This document shows, piece by piece, positions 12,922 to 21,357 of a stretch of 64,000 bases of DNA. The notes beneath the pieces are model-generated. The model made no database searches, was not told the DNA's origin, and worked only from the letters and a program-made list of their open reading frames with translations. The stretch's first letter is position 1. Every line of letters begins with the position of its first letter. A program made the translations under genes and the position numbers. Source of the DNA: SHVZ01 sp041906305 (GTDB lineage Bacteria; Pseudomonadota; Alphaproteobacteria; SHVZ01); NCBI GenBank assembly GCA_041906305.1, contig JAYRJL010000001.1:744001-808000 (forward strand), written 5' to 3'.

Positions 12922-12966
12922 TGTCACCGAAAAGTTCCCCCCGCGTTCGCGTAGTGATACGCGGGG
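12922..12966 (-). terminator. Candidate terminator after hemA
   Basis: On the minus strand CCCCGCGT (12966-12959) pairs with ACGCGGGG (12946-12939) around a 12-base loop, followed by GGAACTTTT. It lies about 47 bases past the hemA stop. The T-run is short and separated by a few bases, so this could also be a simple mRNA-stabilising hairpin. Confidence 0.4.
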
Positions 12967-13012
12967 CTCTGCGAGGGGTCAAATCAATCCTCGATCGGCT
13001 GAGCTCTAAACG

Positions 13013-14269
13013 TTACTTAACCAATACCGGCGCGCGTTTCTCGCGCGCGAGCCCAAGGGTGTCCCACACTTCAACGAGCGCCTCGACGAGCTGCGAGATC
13101 AATGCGTCGTCATGGAAGGGCGAGGGCGTGATGCGGAGCCGCTCGCTGCCCTTGGGCACGGTCGGATAGTTGATCGGCTGGATGTAGATGCGGTGGCGGT
13201 CCAGCAGGCGGTCGCTCGCCGCCTTGCAGCGTGCGGCGTCCCGGACCATCAGCGGCACGATGTGGCTGTTGGCGTTGAGCACGGGGAGCCCGGCCTCGCG
13301 GAGGCGGCGCTTGCAGGCATCGACCCGCTCCTGGTGGCGCCGGCGCTCTTCCTGGCTCGCCATGAGATGGCGGATTGAAGCGGTCGCCCCGGCGGCGACG
13401 GCCGGGGGAAGCGCGGTGGTGAAGATGAAGCCGTTGGCGTGGCCGCGGATCGCGTCGACGAGCGCTGCCGATCCGGCGATATAGCCGCCCATGACGCCGA
13501 AGGCCTTGCCCAGGGTGCCGGAGATCACGTCGACGCGGTCCATCACCCCGTCGCGCTCGGCGACGCCGGCGCCGCGCTGGCCGTAGAGGCCGACCGCGTG
13601 CACTTCGTCGAGGAAGGTGAGGGCGCCGTAGCGCTCGGCCAGGTCGCAGATCTCGCCGATCGGTGCGATGTCGCCGTCCATCGAGTAGACGGACTCGAAG
13701 GCGATGACCTTGAGGCGGTCCTTCGGTTCGGCCTTGAGAAGCGCCTCGAGGTGCTCGAGGTCGTTGTGGCGGAAGACCTTCTTGTCGGCGCCCGAATGGC
13801 GGATGCCGGCGATCATCGAGGCGTGGTTGTCGGCGTCCGACAGGATCACGCAGCCCTTGAGCAGGCGGCCGATGGTGGCGAGCGCGGCATCGTTGGCGAC
13901 GAAGCCCGAGGTGAAGGCGAGCGCGGCTTGCTTGCCGTGCAACTCGGCGAGAGTGTGCTCGAGGATCGCGATCGGATGGCTGTTGCCGGAGATGTTGCGG
14001 GTGCCGCCGGCACCGGCGCCGTAGCGTTCCAGAGCTTCCTTCATGGCGGACAGCACGACCGGGTGCTGACCCATGCCGAGATAGTCGTTGGAGCACCAGA
14101 CGGTGACTTCCGGCGCGCCGGCGATCGAATGGTTGAGCGCGCGGGGGTAGTCCCCGGCGCGGCGCTCGAGCTCGGTGAACACCCGATATCGGCGCTCGGC
14201 CTTCAGCTGGTCGATCGCTTCCTGGAACAGGACGTCGTAGGTCACGTTCCCCCGGCCCTTCCCTGCCAT
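13013..14269 (-). CDS. hemA: 5-aminolevulinate synthase
   Basis: A 418-residue PLP enzyme that condenses glycine and succinyl-CoA, the first step of the alphaproteobacterial C4 heme pathway. Key features are WCSNDYLGMGQHP, the glycine-rich GAGAGGTRNISGN, DEVHAVGLYG, and the PLP lysine Lys255 in GTLGKAFG. The ATG at 14269 has AAGGGTGG just upstream; a GTG at 14245 (VTYDVLFQ) is an alternative that matches shorter family members. An FNR/FixK-like site lies about 67 bases upstream, implying oxygen- or redox-dependent heme supply. hemF, a later step, is also in this window but far away. Confidence 0.96.
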   Translation of the reverse strand: MAGKGRGNVTYDVLFQEAIDQLKAERRYRVFTELERRAGDYPRALNHSIAGAPEVTVWCSNDYLGMGQHPVVLSAMKEALERYGAGAGGTRNISGNSHPIAILEHTLAELHGKQAALAFTSGFVANDAALATIGRLLKGCVILSDADNHASMIAGIRHSGADKKVFRHNDLEHLEALLKAEPKDRLKVIAFESVYSMDGDIAPIGEICDLAERYGALTFLDEVHAVGLYGQRGAGVAERDGVMDRVDVISGTLGKAFGVMGGYIAGSAALVDAIRGHANGFIFTTALPPAVAAGATASIRHLMASQEERRRHQERVDACKRRLREAGLPVLNANSHIVPLMVRDAARCKAASDRLLDRHRIYIQPINYPTVPKGSERLRITPSPFHDDALISQLVEALVEVWDTLGLAREKRAPVLVK

Positions 14270-14329
14270 GCCACCCTTGACCGCCTCATGGGTTGCCCGT
14301 CACCGTGCCGCTTCCAGCCCCGGGAATCC

Positions 14330-14343
14330 TTGACCTAAGTCAA
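14330..14343. promoter_or_regulatory. FNR/FixK/Dnr-type site between hemA and an amidohydrolase gene
   Basis: TTGACCTAAGTCAA is a perfect TTGA-N6-TCAA palindrome (5-base arms TTGAC/GTCAA), the core of the CRP/FNR-family anaerobox. It is 61 bases before the hemA ATG and 80 before the amidohydrolase ATG, in a divergent region. hemA control by FnrL or FixK through such boxes is known in other alphaproteobacteria. Confidence 0.6.
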
Positions 14344-14423
14344 CGGAGCGTCCGCATGTTCTGTCCACAGGTACCGCCACCGGCGCCGGCTCGCAATGCG
14401 GCTGTTTGGCCGGGGGGTGGCCG

Positions 14424-16052
14424 ATGAGCGCCTGGCCCAAGGCGGACACGGTCTTGAGCGGCGGGCGGGTCTGGCGGGGGCTGGGACTGGCCGAAACCGG
14501 GGCCCTGGCGCTGTGGAAGGGGCGGGTCCTAGCCGCCGGCAGCCCTGCCGAGCTCGAGCCGCTCGTGGGATCGGAGACGCGGAGAATCGACCTCCGAGGC
14601 CGGTTGGCCGTCCCCGGCTTCTGCGACGCGCACGAGCATTTGATCCCGATCGGCCTCGGCCTGGTCGAGCTCGACTTCAAGCCGCCGAAGGCGACGACCA
14701 TTGCCGAGATCGTGGCGGCGGTGAAGGCGGAGGCGGCACGCGTCGGCCCCGGCCAATGGATCGTCGGCCGCGGCTACGACCATTTCCACCTCGACGTGAA
14801 GCGTCATCCGCTGCGCGAGGAGTTGGACCGGGCCGCGCCGGAGAACCCGGTCTATGTAAGGCGCACCTGTGGCCACATGGGCGTCGCCAACTCGAAGGCG
14901 CTCAGCGCCGCCGGCATTCCAGAGGGCGTCAACGACCCGCCCGGCGGCGCCTTCGAGCGGCGCGAGGGACGGCTCTCAGGGCTCGTGCAGGAGCGCGCCC
15001 AGGAAGTGGTCTACCGCGCGATGCCCAAGCCGGACCGGGCGCACCTGATCGACGCAATCGAGCGCGCCGGCAATCACTGCCTCTCCCAGGGCATCACGAG
15101 CGTCGTCGATGCCGGGGTGGGACTCCGCGCCAAGTTCCAGGAGTGGTTCGCCTACCAGGAGGCCAAGCGCAGCGGTCGCCTTCCGGTACGCGCCTACCTC
15201 AGCTTCACCGGCGGCCCGGACGGCGCGCTGGCCGAGGCGCAGGCGAACGGACTGATCACCGGCGTTGGCGACGAGACGATGCGGGTCGGCCCAGTGAAGT
15301 TCTGGGCCGACGGGTCGGCCGGCGGGCGGACCGCGGCGATGAGCGAGCCTTACCGTTGCTGCGGCAATGAGAAGGGGATGCTCTGCTTCGAGGACCGCGA
15401 GATGGAGGCGATGGTGCTCGACGCCCATGCGGCGGGCTACCAGATCGCGATCCACGCGATCGGCGACGCGGCGATCGAGCAGGCGATCGTCGCCGTCGAC
15501 AAGGCGCTGAAGAAGGTGCCGAAGGCCGATGCGCGGGCGCGGATCGAGCATTGCGGCTTCATCACCGACCGGCAGATCGGCGAGATGAAGCGGCTCGGCA
15601 TGATCCCCTCGCCGCAGCCGGTCTTCATCCACGAGTTCGGCGACCTCTATGTCGACGTGCTCGGCGAGAAGCGTTCGGAGGCCTCGTATCCGATGCGGCG
15701 CTGGCACGACCGCGGGCTTCGTCCCGCTGCCGGATCCGACGCTCCGGTCTCCTCCGACAACCCGCTGACCGGGCTGCATGTGATGGTCACGCGGAAGACC
15801 GATCGCGGCCGCGTGCTCGGATCGTCTGAGACGCTGCCGCTCGCCGAGGCGCTGCACACCTATACGGCCAACGGCGCCTACTCGGCCTTCGCCGAGGCGG
15901 AGCGCGGCATGCTCGAGCCCGGCATGCTGGCCGACATCGCGGTCATCGACCGCGACCTCTTCCGGGCCGAGCCGGCGGAACTTCTGGCGGCGAAGGTCGA
16001 TTTAACGCTGGTTAACGGCGAGGTTCGGTTCGACCGTCTCGGAGAGGTCTAG
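14424..16052 (+). CDS. Amidohydrolase family protein (Amidohydro_3/YtcJ-like)
   Basis: A 542-residue metal-dependent hydrolase. It has the N-terminal beta-sandwich (TVLSGGRVW, ALWKGRVLAAG), the metal motif GFCDAHEHL, an active-site lysine region VGPVKFWADGSAGG, the His motifs IAIHAIGDAAIEQ and RIEHCGF, and the Asp motif PAAGSDAPVSSDNP. The C-terminal GMLADIAVIDRD closes the sandwich. These are features of YtcJ-type amidohydrolases, whose substrates are mostly unknown. The ATG at 14424 follows GGGGGGTGG, which supports it over an upstream TTG. It is 2 bases ahead of the flavin reductase-like gene, so the two are one operon. Substrate is not predictable from sequence. Confidence 0.88.
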   Translation: MSAWPKADTVLSGGRVWRGLGLAETGALALWKGRVLAAGSPAELEPLVGSETRRIDLRGRLAVPGFCDAHEHLIPIGLGLVELDFKPPKATTIAEIVAAVKAEAARVGPGQWIVGRGYDHFHLDVKRHPLREELDRAAPENPVYVRRTCGHMGVANSKALSAAGIPEGVNDPPGGAFERREGRLSGLVQERAQEVVYRAMPKPDRAHLIDAIERAGNHCLSQGITSVVDAGVGLRAKFQEWFAYQEAKRSGRLPVRAYLSFTGGPDGALAEAQANGLITGVGDETMRVGPVKFWADGSAGGRTAAMSEPYRCCGNEKGMLCFEDREMEAMVLDAHAAGYQIAIHAIGDAAIEQAIVAVDKALKKVPKADARARIEHCGFITDRQIGEMKRLGMIPSPQPVFIHEFGDLYVDVLGEKRSEASYPMRRWHDRGLRPAAGSDAPVSSDNPLTGLHVMVTRKTDRGRVLGSSETLPLAEALHTYTANGAYSAFAEAERGMLEPGMLADIAVIDRDLFRAEPAELLAAKVDLTLVNGEVRFDRLGEV

Positions 16053-16054
16053 TC

Positions 16055-17134
16055 ATGCCGAAGGTCAAGGTTCGCCAAGGCATGCCGAGCGTGCAGCTGA
16101 GCCGCGAGGAATTCGCTCACCGGCTGCGCCAGCGCTTCGACGATCCCGCCTTCGACGCGGTGAAGGGCGAGGTTGACAAGATCATCGAGGTCGCCTGGGA
16201 CGGGTACGACGAATACCGGAAGGCGCCGCGCACGCGACGCGCCGGCAGGCACTACGCCGATCCGGACTATGACCTCTCGGTGGATTGGCTGAAGGCGAGA
16301 GCCGAGATCCACGCGGCGGAGGGTCGCCAGCGCGATCCCAAATCGCCGTCGCGCGTGCTGATCGTCAACGGCTCGGCGCGCAGCAACCAGACCTGCCCCG
16401 GCGAAGAGTCGAAGACGTGGCGGCTCGCCAAGATGGCGGAGAAGCTGATCGCCGGCACCAAGGGATTCGAGGTCGATTTCCTCGACTTGAGCCGCCTCAC
16501 CTCCGAGTACGGCCGCCAGATCCTTCCCTGCAAGTCCTGCGTCTCGACCGCGATGCCGCTCTGCCATTGGCCGTGCTCCTGCTACCCGAACCACGCGATG
16601 GGGCAGGTGAACGATTGGATGAACGAGATCTATCCGCGCTGGGCGGCGGCGCATGGCGTGATGATCGTGACGCCGGTCAACTGGTTCCAGGCGCCGAGCG
16701 TGTTGAAACTGATGATCGACCGTCTCGTCTGTGCCGACGGCGGCAATCCCGATCCGACCGCGACCGGAGGCAAGGATCCGGAGAAGGCGAAAGCGCTCGA
16801 GTTGAAGGGCTGGGACTATCCCAAGCACCTCGCCGGTCGCACCTTCTCGGTCGTCGTCCATGGCGACGTCGAAGGCGTCGAGACGCTGAGGCGCATGCTG
16901 ACCGAGTGGCTGCAGACGCTCGGATTGGTCCCGGCAGGCTACAAGAGCCAGTTCGGCGCCTATCTCGGCTATATGCAGCCCTATGCGACGAGTCACGACG
17001 AGCTCGACCGCGACAAGGGTTTCCAGGAAGAGGTGCGGAATGCGGCGCGCGCCCTCGTCGAGGCGGTGAAGAAGCTACGGAACGGTAATCTGGAACCGCC
17101 CGATGCTGCGTTGCGGGATCCGCGTCCGAAGTAG
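16055..17134 (+). CDS. NADPH-dependent FMN reductase-like flavoprotein with N-terminal extension
   Basis: A 359-residue protein. The flavodoxin-like fold begins near residue 99 (VLIVNGSARSNQTCPGEESKTW), where the SxR/N-rich loop would bind FMN phosphate; TPVNWFQAPSVLKLMIDR is the second typical FMN-contact segment. Several Cys occur in LPCKSCVSTAMPLCHWPCSC, which could bind metal or form disulfides. About 95 residues before the fold, rich in charged residues, are not part of ordinary members (about 180-200 residues). It begins 2 bases after the amidohydrolase stop with GGAGAGG upstream. It probably reduces a quinone-, nitro- or metal-type substrate, but nothing here identifies it. Confidence 0.8.
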   Translation: MPKVKVRQGMPSVQLSREEFAHRLRQRFDDPAFDAVKGEVDKIIEVAWDGYDEYRKAPRTRRAGRHYADPDYDLSVDWLKARAEIHAAEGRQRDPKSPSRVLIVNGSARSNQTCPGEESKTWRLAKMAEKLIAGTKGFEVDFLDLSRLTSEYGRQILPCKSCVSTAMPLCHWPCSCYPNHAMGQVNDWMNEIYPRWAAAHGVMIVTPVNWFQAPSVLKLMIDRLVCADGGNPDPTATGGKDPEKAKALELKGWDYPKHLAGRTFSVVVHGDVEGVETLRRMLTEWLQTLGLVPAGYKSQFGAYLGYMQPYATSHDELDRDKGFQEEVRNAARALVEAVKKLRNGNLEPPDAALRDPRPK

Positions 17135-17191
17135 CTCAAGTAAGCCGCTTATAAATTCGCTTCGAAAACGCCCGCGCCCGGCGACTTCGAA

Positions 17192-17220
17192 TTGACAAGC
17201 TAGCTTGCGATTTTTAGCGT
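17192..17220 (+). promoter_or_regulatory. Promoter with embedded palindrome before the PhyH gene
   Basis: TTGACA (17192-17197) and TAGCGT (17215-17220) are 17 bases apart. A perfect 12-base palindrome CAAGCTAGCTTG (17196-17207) overlaps the -35 and spacer, a good operator position. The start point would coincide with the ATG at 17227, and no Shine-Dalgarno sequence is present. A separate TATAAA at 17150-17155 is an alternative -10. Confidence 0.45.
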
Positions 17221-17226
17221 TTTCGC

Positions 17227-18252
17227 ATGATCAAGCCCTTCCACGACTCGACTGCTGTCATCCAGGACGGCGCCGCGCTCAGCGCCAACCTCGACCGTGA
17301 CGGCTACATCTTCCTTCGCGGCGTCCTGCCACGCGACGAGATCATGGCGCTGCGCAGCCACATGATCGGCATGGCCGGCAAGGCCGGCTGGCTTCAGAAG
17401 GACACGCCGGTCGAGAGCGGCATCGCCGACCTCTCGAAGGCCTGCAAGGACCCGGAGCCGCGCTACCTCGAACACTTCCGCGGCATGTGGAAGCAGGAAG
17501 CACTGCATCGGATGAAGCATCATCCGAACGTGGTCGGCGTCTTCGAGCGCCTCTTCGGCGAGGAAGTGCTCGTGCACCCGATGTTCGTGATGCGGAACAT
17601 CTTCCCGCAGACGAAGAGCTTCGACTTCACGACTGGCTCGCACCAGGATCGCATCCACATCGGCGGCGGCACCAGCTATGCCTGCTGGATGTCGATCGGC
17701 GACTGTCCGACCTCCAAGGGCGGCCTGATCATGGCCGAAGGCTCGCACAAGCGCGGCGTGCTCGACTTCGAGCTGGCGCCGGGCGCCGGCGGCATCGAGG
17801 TCTCCGAGAAGTTCGAGGGCAAGTGGGTCGGCGGCGACTTCGCGGCTGGCGACGTCGTGATCTTCTCCGACACCACCGTCCACAAGGCGCTGCCGAACAA
17901 GAGCGGCGAGCTCCGCCAGTCCTTCGACGCGCGCTATCAGCGGCTTTCCGATCCGGTGGCGACGCTCTCGGTCGAGCCCTATGCCGGCATCTACAAGAGC
18001 TGGGACGAGGTCTACGAGGGCTGGAAGTCGGACGAGTTCCAGTATTACTGGAAGAGGCAGGGCGCCAAGGTCGTGCCCTTCGACACCAGCTACTACGAGA
18101 AGCGCGACGTGATCGCCTTCGAGCGGGCGGAGGCGGGCGACATGCTGGCGCGCGATACGCTGCTGCGCATCGTCCAGCGCGACGCCAATGCCGCGAAGCG
18201 CGAGCGCGCGCAGAAGCTCCTCGACACCCTTTCGCGCGGCCAGGCCGCATAG
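17227..18252 (+). CDS. Phytanoyl-CoA dioxygenase (PhyH) family protein
   Basis: A 341-residue Fe(II)/2-oxoglutarate oxygenase. The iron triad is His139-x-Asp141 in GSHQDRIH and distal His219 in TTVHKALPN, with a following Arg region (LRQSFDARYQR) for 2-oxoglutarate. The spacing fits the PhyH family. Members hydroxylate varied small molecules, so the substrate is open. It lies upstream of an Opp/Dpp-type binding protein, after a hairpin at 18314-18333, and may act on the compound that the transporter recognises. There is no Shine-Dalgarno sequence before the ATG; see the promoter entry. Confidence 0.88.
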   Translation: MIKPFHDSTAVIQDGAALSANLDRDGYIFLRGVLPRDEIMALRSHMIGMAGKAGWLQKDTPVESGIADLSKACKDPEPRYLEHFRGMWKQEALHRMKHHPNVVGVFERLFGEEVLVHPMFVMRNIFPQTKSFDFTTGSHQDRIHIGGGTSYACWMSIGDCPTSKGGLIMAEGSHKRGVLDFELAPGAGGIEVSEKFEGKWVGGDFAAGDVVIFSDTTVHKALPNKSGELRQSFDARYQRLSDPVATLSVEPYAGIYKSWDEVYEGWKSDEFQYYWKRQGAKVVPFDTSYYEKRDVIAFERAEAGDMLARDTLLRIVQRDANAAKRERAQKLLDTLSRGQAA

Positions 18253-18313
18253 GCGTTCGTTCGTCCCGCGGCCTGAGCCGGCCGCCAACCAAAGACCGAA
18301 TGGATCTGCGCAA

Positions 18314-18333
18314 CCCCGGCCGCCCGGCCGGGG
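18314..18333. repeat. GC-rich hairpin between PhyH and binding-protein genes
   Basis: CCCCGGCC-GCCC-GGCCGGGG forms a perfect 8-base-pair stem with a 4-base loop. It is followed by AAAA rather than T on the plus strand, so it does not look like an intrinsic terminator. Such hairpins between genes can stabilise the upstream 3' end or allow unequal expression of a binding protein. Confidence 0.5.
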
Positions 18334-18392
18334 AAAAGCCTTGTCATGCCTGGCGCGAGCCCGGCGACATCAACGGAGGAGACCCTGAACCG

Positions 18393-19985
18393 ATGAAGCA
18401 CGCATTGACGACCCTGGCGAGAGGCGCCCTGGCCGCGACGGCCCTGACCGCGCTCTTCGCCGCATCGCCGGCCTCGGCGCAGCAGAAGGTGCTGCGCGTG
18501 GTCCCGAGCTCGGACCTCCGGGTCATGGACCCGATCCAGACGAGCTCGCTGATCACGCGCATGCACGCGCTGATGATCTACGACACGCTGATGGCGTGGG
18601 ACGAGAAGCTGGTGCCGAAGCCGATGGCGCTCGACAGCTACTCGGTCTCGCCTGACGGCCTGAAGTGGACGTTCAAGCTGCGCCCGGGCATGAAGTTCAA
18701 CGACGGCCAAGCGCTGACGACCAGAGACGTGATCCCGTCCTTCAAGCGCTGGATGGTCCGCGACAGCATCGGCCAGCGGCTCAACACCAACATCGCCTCG
18801 ATCGATCGCGTCGACGACCTGACCTTCACCTTCTCGATGAAGGAGCCCTACGGCTTCGTCGAGTATTCGCTCGCCCAAAGCGCCGGCATCATCCCGGCGA
18901 TCATGCGCGAGAAGGACGCGATGACCGATCCACATACGCCGGTGACCGAGACGGTCGGATCCGGTCCCTTCCGCTTCAATCGGGAGGCCTGGAGCCCGGG
19001 GAACAAGTTCGTCTACGACAAGAACCCCGACTACGTGCCTCGCAACGAGCCTGCGAGCGGCCTTGCCGGCGGCCGTGTGGTCAAGGTCGACCGCGTCGAG
19101 TTCGTCGTCATTCCCGACCCGGCGACGGCTGCGGCGGCGATGAACCGGGGCGACGTCGACTACTGGGATACGCCGCCGATCGACCTGATCCCTCTCGTCG
19201 ACAAGAACCCGAACCTCGTCGTCTCCAAGGTCCAGCCGCTGTCGTGGTTCGCGCTGATCCGTCCGAACCACATCCACCCGCCGTTCAACAATCTGAAGGC
19301 GCGGCAGGCGCTGGCGCTCTCGGTCAACCAGGCCGACTACATGAACGCCGGCGTCGGTGACAAGAAGTGGTGGCGCGAGTGCTTCTCGTTCTTCGTCTGC
19401 GGCTCGCCGTTCGGCGCGGAAGTGGCGCCGGCGGAGCTTCGCAAGCAGAACCTCGAGAAGGCGAAGCAGCTGCTAGCCGAGTCCGGCTACAAGGGCGAGA
19501 AGGTCGTCATCATCGCGCCGTCGGATGCGCCGATCGTCAGCGCCTTCAGCGAGGTGACCGCCGACAACCTGCGCAAGATCGGCATGAACGTCGACGTCCA
19601 GCGTGCCGACTTCGCGACCACGATCACGCGCTGGAACAACAAGAGTGCGCCCGAGGCAGGTGGCTGGAACATCTTGCACTCCTACGCCTCGGGCTCGACC
19701 TGGCACCATCCGCTGACCAGCCTCGGCGCCGACATGACCTGCGGCGGCAACAACTGGTCCGGCTGGCCCTGCGACGACGAGGCGGCGAAGCTCCGCGACA
19801 ACTTCGTCCGCGCCAAGGACCTGCCGGCCCAGCAGGCGGCAGCCGAAGCGCTGCAGAAGCGCATGTGGGAGACGGTGCCGTTCCTGCCGGGCGGCCAGTA
19901 CGACCAGCCCTATGTCTGGAACAAGAGCGTGTCCGGCATCCTGCCGACCGGCCTGCTGGTGTTCTGGAACATCAGCAAGTCCTGA
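18393..19985 (+). CDS. ABC transporter substrate-binding protein, Dpp/Opp class
   Basis: A 530-residue exported binding protein (SBP_bac_5 family). The signal peptide covers about residues 1-30 (cleavage near ASAQQKV). The body shows the class C features: RVVPSSDLRVMDP, the FKLRPGMKFNDGQALTTRDV segment, GSGPFRF and FALIRPNHIHPPFNNLKARQAL. ACGGAGGAG lies about 9 bases before the ATG, strong for an abundant protein. It binds a peptide or peptide-like compound for import. No permease follows; instead a strong terminator, then MFS and AraC genes. The matching ATPases are at 23707-25810. Confidence 0.92.
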   Translation: MKHALTTLARGALAATALTALFAASPASAQQKVLRVVPSSDLRVMDPIQTSSLITRMHALMIYDTLMAWDEKLVPKPMALDSYSVSPDGLKWTFKLRPGMKFNDGQALTTRDVIPSFKRWMVRDSIGQRLNTNIASIDRVDDLTFTFSMKEPYGFVEYSLAQSAGIIPAIMREKDAMTDPHTPVTETVGSGPFRFNREAWSPGNKFVYDKNPDYVPRNEPASGLAGGRVVKVDRVEFVVIPDPATAAAAMNRGDVDYWDTPPIDLIPLVDKNPNLVVSKVQPLSWFALIRPNHIHPPFNNLKARQALALSVNQADYMNAGVGDKKWWRECFSFFVCGSPFGAEVAPAELRKQNLEKAKQLLAESGYKGEKVVIIAPSDAPIVSAFSEVTADNLRKIGMNVDVQRADFATTITRWNNKSAPEAGGWNILHSYASGSTWHHPLTSLGADMTCGGNNWSGWPCDDEAAKLRDNFVRAKDLPAQQAAAEALQKRMWETVPFLPGGQYDQPYVWNKSVSGILPTGLLVFWNISKS

Positions 19986-20004
19986 TCTGGCGCACTGAAT
20001 GAGA

Positions 20005-20037
20005 AACGGCCCCGGGAGCGATCCCGGGGCCGTTTTC
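20005..20037 (+). terminator. Strong rho-independent terminator after the binding-protein gene
   Basis: ACGGCCCCGGGA (20007-20018) pairs perfectly with TCCCGGGGCCGT (20023-20034) around a GCGA tetraloop, followed by TTTCCTTT. It separates the binding protein from the convergent MFS gene and could also end transcripts from the other side. Confidence 0.9.
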
Positions 20038-20048
20038 CTTTCGGCGCA

Positions 20049-21266
20049 TCAGGCCTTCGCGGGGCGCCTTGTCGTCGCAATCATCGCCACGATCATCGCG
20101 AGATAGCTGCACGCGATGATCGGCGCGATCCAGTCGACATGGCCGCGGTCGAGGATCGCCGCGAGCGCCAGCGGCACGAGGGCAGATCCTAAATCGTAGC
20201 CCGAGTAGACGAAGCCGAAGATGCGGCCGCGCGTCTCCGGCGTCGCGATCGCACGGACGATCATGTCGCGCGACGGGCCGGTGAGGCCGGCGGCGAAACC
20301 GGCGAGGCCGAAGGCCGTCGGGAGCAGCACCGCCGGGATGGGTTGCGTCGTCGCGGCGTAGATCAGCGCGCCGGCAATAAGCAGGCCGGCGATCATCACA
20401 TAGTCGTGGCGGCCGGCACGATCGGCGAGCCACCCGCCGAGAAGCACGCCGACGGCGCTGCCGGCCTGCTGCGCGCCGATGGCGGCCGCGGTGATGGCGA
20501 GCGGCGTCCCGAACTGCGCGAGCAGGGTCGCCGGCAGGAACGCGGTCACGCCGATCGCCGGCAGCGCGCCGAGGCTGAACAGGACGAAGGCGGCGATCAC
20601 ATAGCCGTGCAGCAGGACGCCGAGCCCGGCGCTCTGGCCGGACGCCGAGGCCTTGCCGCCGGAGAGCGGCGTCGCGAAGTCGCTGCGGCGCGCGAGGATG
20701 TAGAGCGCGGTCAGGGCCGCCAGCATCACCGGCGCCAGGATCGCCACGTTCCACGGAACGAAGGCGGCGAGCGCCAGCATGGTCAGCGGCGCCGCGGCAT
20801 ATCCGGCGGTACCGGCGAGCGCATGCAGCGAGAAGGCGCGGCCGACGCGGGTCGGCTCGATGCGCGCCGACATGATCGAGTAGTCGCAGGGGTGGAAGAT
20901 GCTGTTGCCGAGGCCCGCCAGCGCCATCAGCGGCAGCAGCCAGGCATAGCTCGGCGCCATCGCGACGCCGGTGAAACTGACGGCAAGAAGGAGCAGGCCG
21001 CCGGCCAACACGCGGGCCGCGCCGTAGCGGTCGACCACGACGCCGACGACGGCCTGGCTGCAGCCGGAGAAGCCGTAGAAGATCGCGACCAGCAGGCCGA
21101 GCTCGGTGAAGCCGACGCCGTAATGCGCCTTCATCAGCGGGAACAGCGGCGGCAGGATGAACTGGAAGAAGTGGCTGCAGAAATGCGCGACGCTGATCGG
21201 CGCGAGGACGCGCACGAACCCCAGCGTCGGAAGGGCTGCGGCGGGCGAGGCGGCGACAGTGGTCAT
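20049..21266 (-). CDS. MFS transporter
   Basis: A 405-residue membrane protein with about 12 hydrophobic segments. The MFS loop signature GVVVDRYGAARVLAGG lies between helices 2 and 3, and a related GGWLADRAGRHD sits between helices 8 and 9. The N-terminal HFCSHFFQFILPPLFPLMK segment resembles the fosmidomycin-resistance/oxalate-type branch. Export or uptake of a small organic compound is likely, substrate unknown. It is divergent from an AraC regulator 42 bases away, which probably controls it. GAAGG occurs about 12 bases before the ATG. Confidence 0.87.
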   Translation of the reverse strand: MTTVAASPAAALPTLGFVRVLAPISVAHFCSHFFQFILPPLFPLMKAHYGVGFTELGLLVAIFYGFSGCSQAVVGVVVDRYGAARVLAGGLLLLAVSFTGVAMAPSYAWLLPLMALAGLGNSIFHPCDYSIMSARIEPTRVGRAFSLHALAGTAGYAAAPLTMLALAAFVPWNVAILAPVMLAALTALYILARRSDFATPLSGGKASASGQSAGLGVLLHGYVIAAFVLFSLGALPAIGVTAFLPATLLAQFGTPLAITAAAIGAQQAGSAVGVLLGGWLADRAGRHDYVMIAGLLIAGALIYAATTQPIPAVLLPTAFGLAGFAAGLTGPSRDMIVRAIATPETRGRIFGFVYSGYDLGSALVPLALAAILDRGHVDWIAPIIACSYLAMIVAMIATTRRPAKA

Positions 21267-21306
21267 GGTCGGGCGGGCCTTCAGGATCGAACTGTCGCAA
21301 GACTAG

Positions 21307-21357
21307 TCATGTCCGGTACAATGCGTCCTGACAGGGATCGTCGAATTCAGGACATGA
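21307..21357. promoter_or_regulatory. Inverted half-sites in the MFS/AraC divergent region
   Basis: TCATGTCC (21307-21314) and GGACATGA (21350-21357) are perfect inverted 8-base copies, with centres 43 bases apart (about four helical turns). TACAAT (21319-21324) between them looks like a -10 box. The pair is a plausible AraC-type operator set, overlapping the annotated start of the AraC gene. Confidence 0.4.

Noticed and set aside
17487..18392. An N-terminal extension of the Dpp-type binding protein frame by about 300 codons.
   Set aside because: It overlaps the PhyH gene in another frame; the signal peptide and a strong Shine-Dalgarno sequence mark 18393 as the start.
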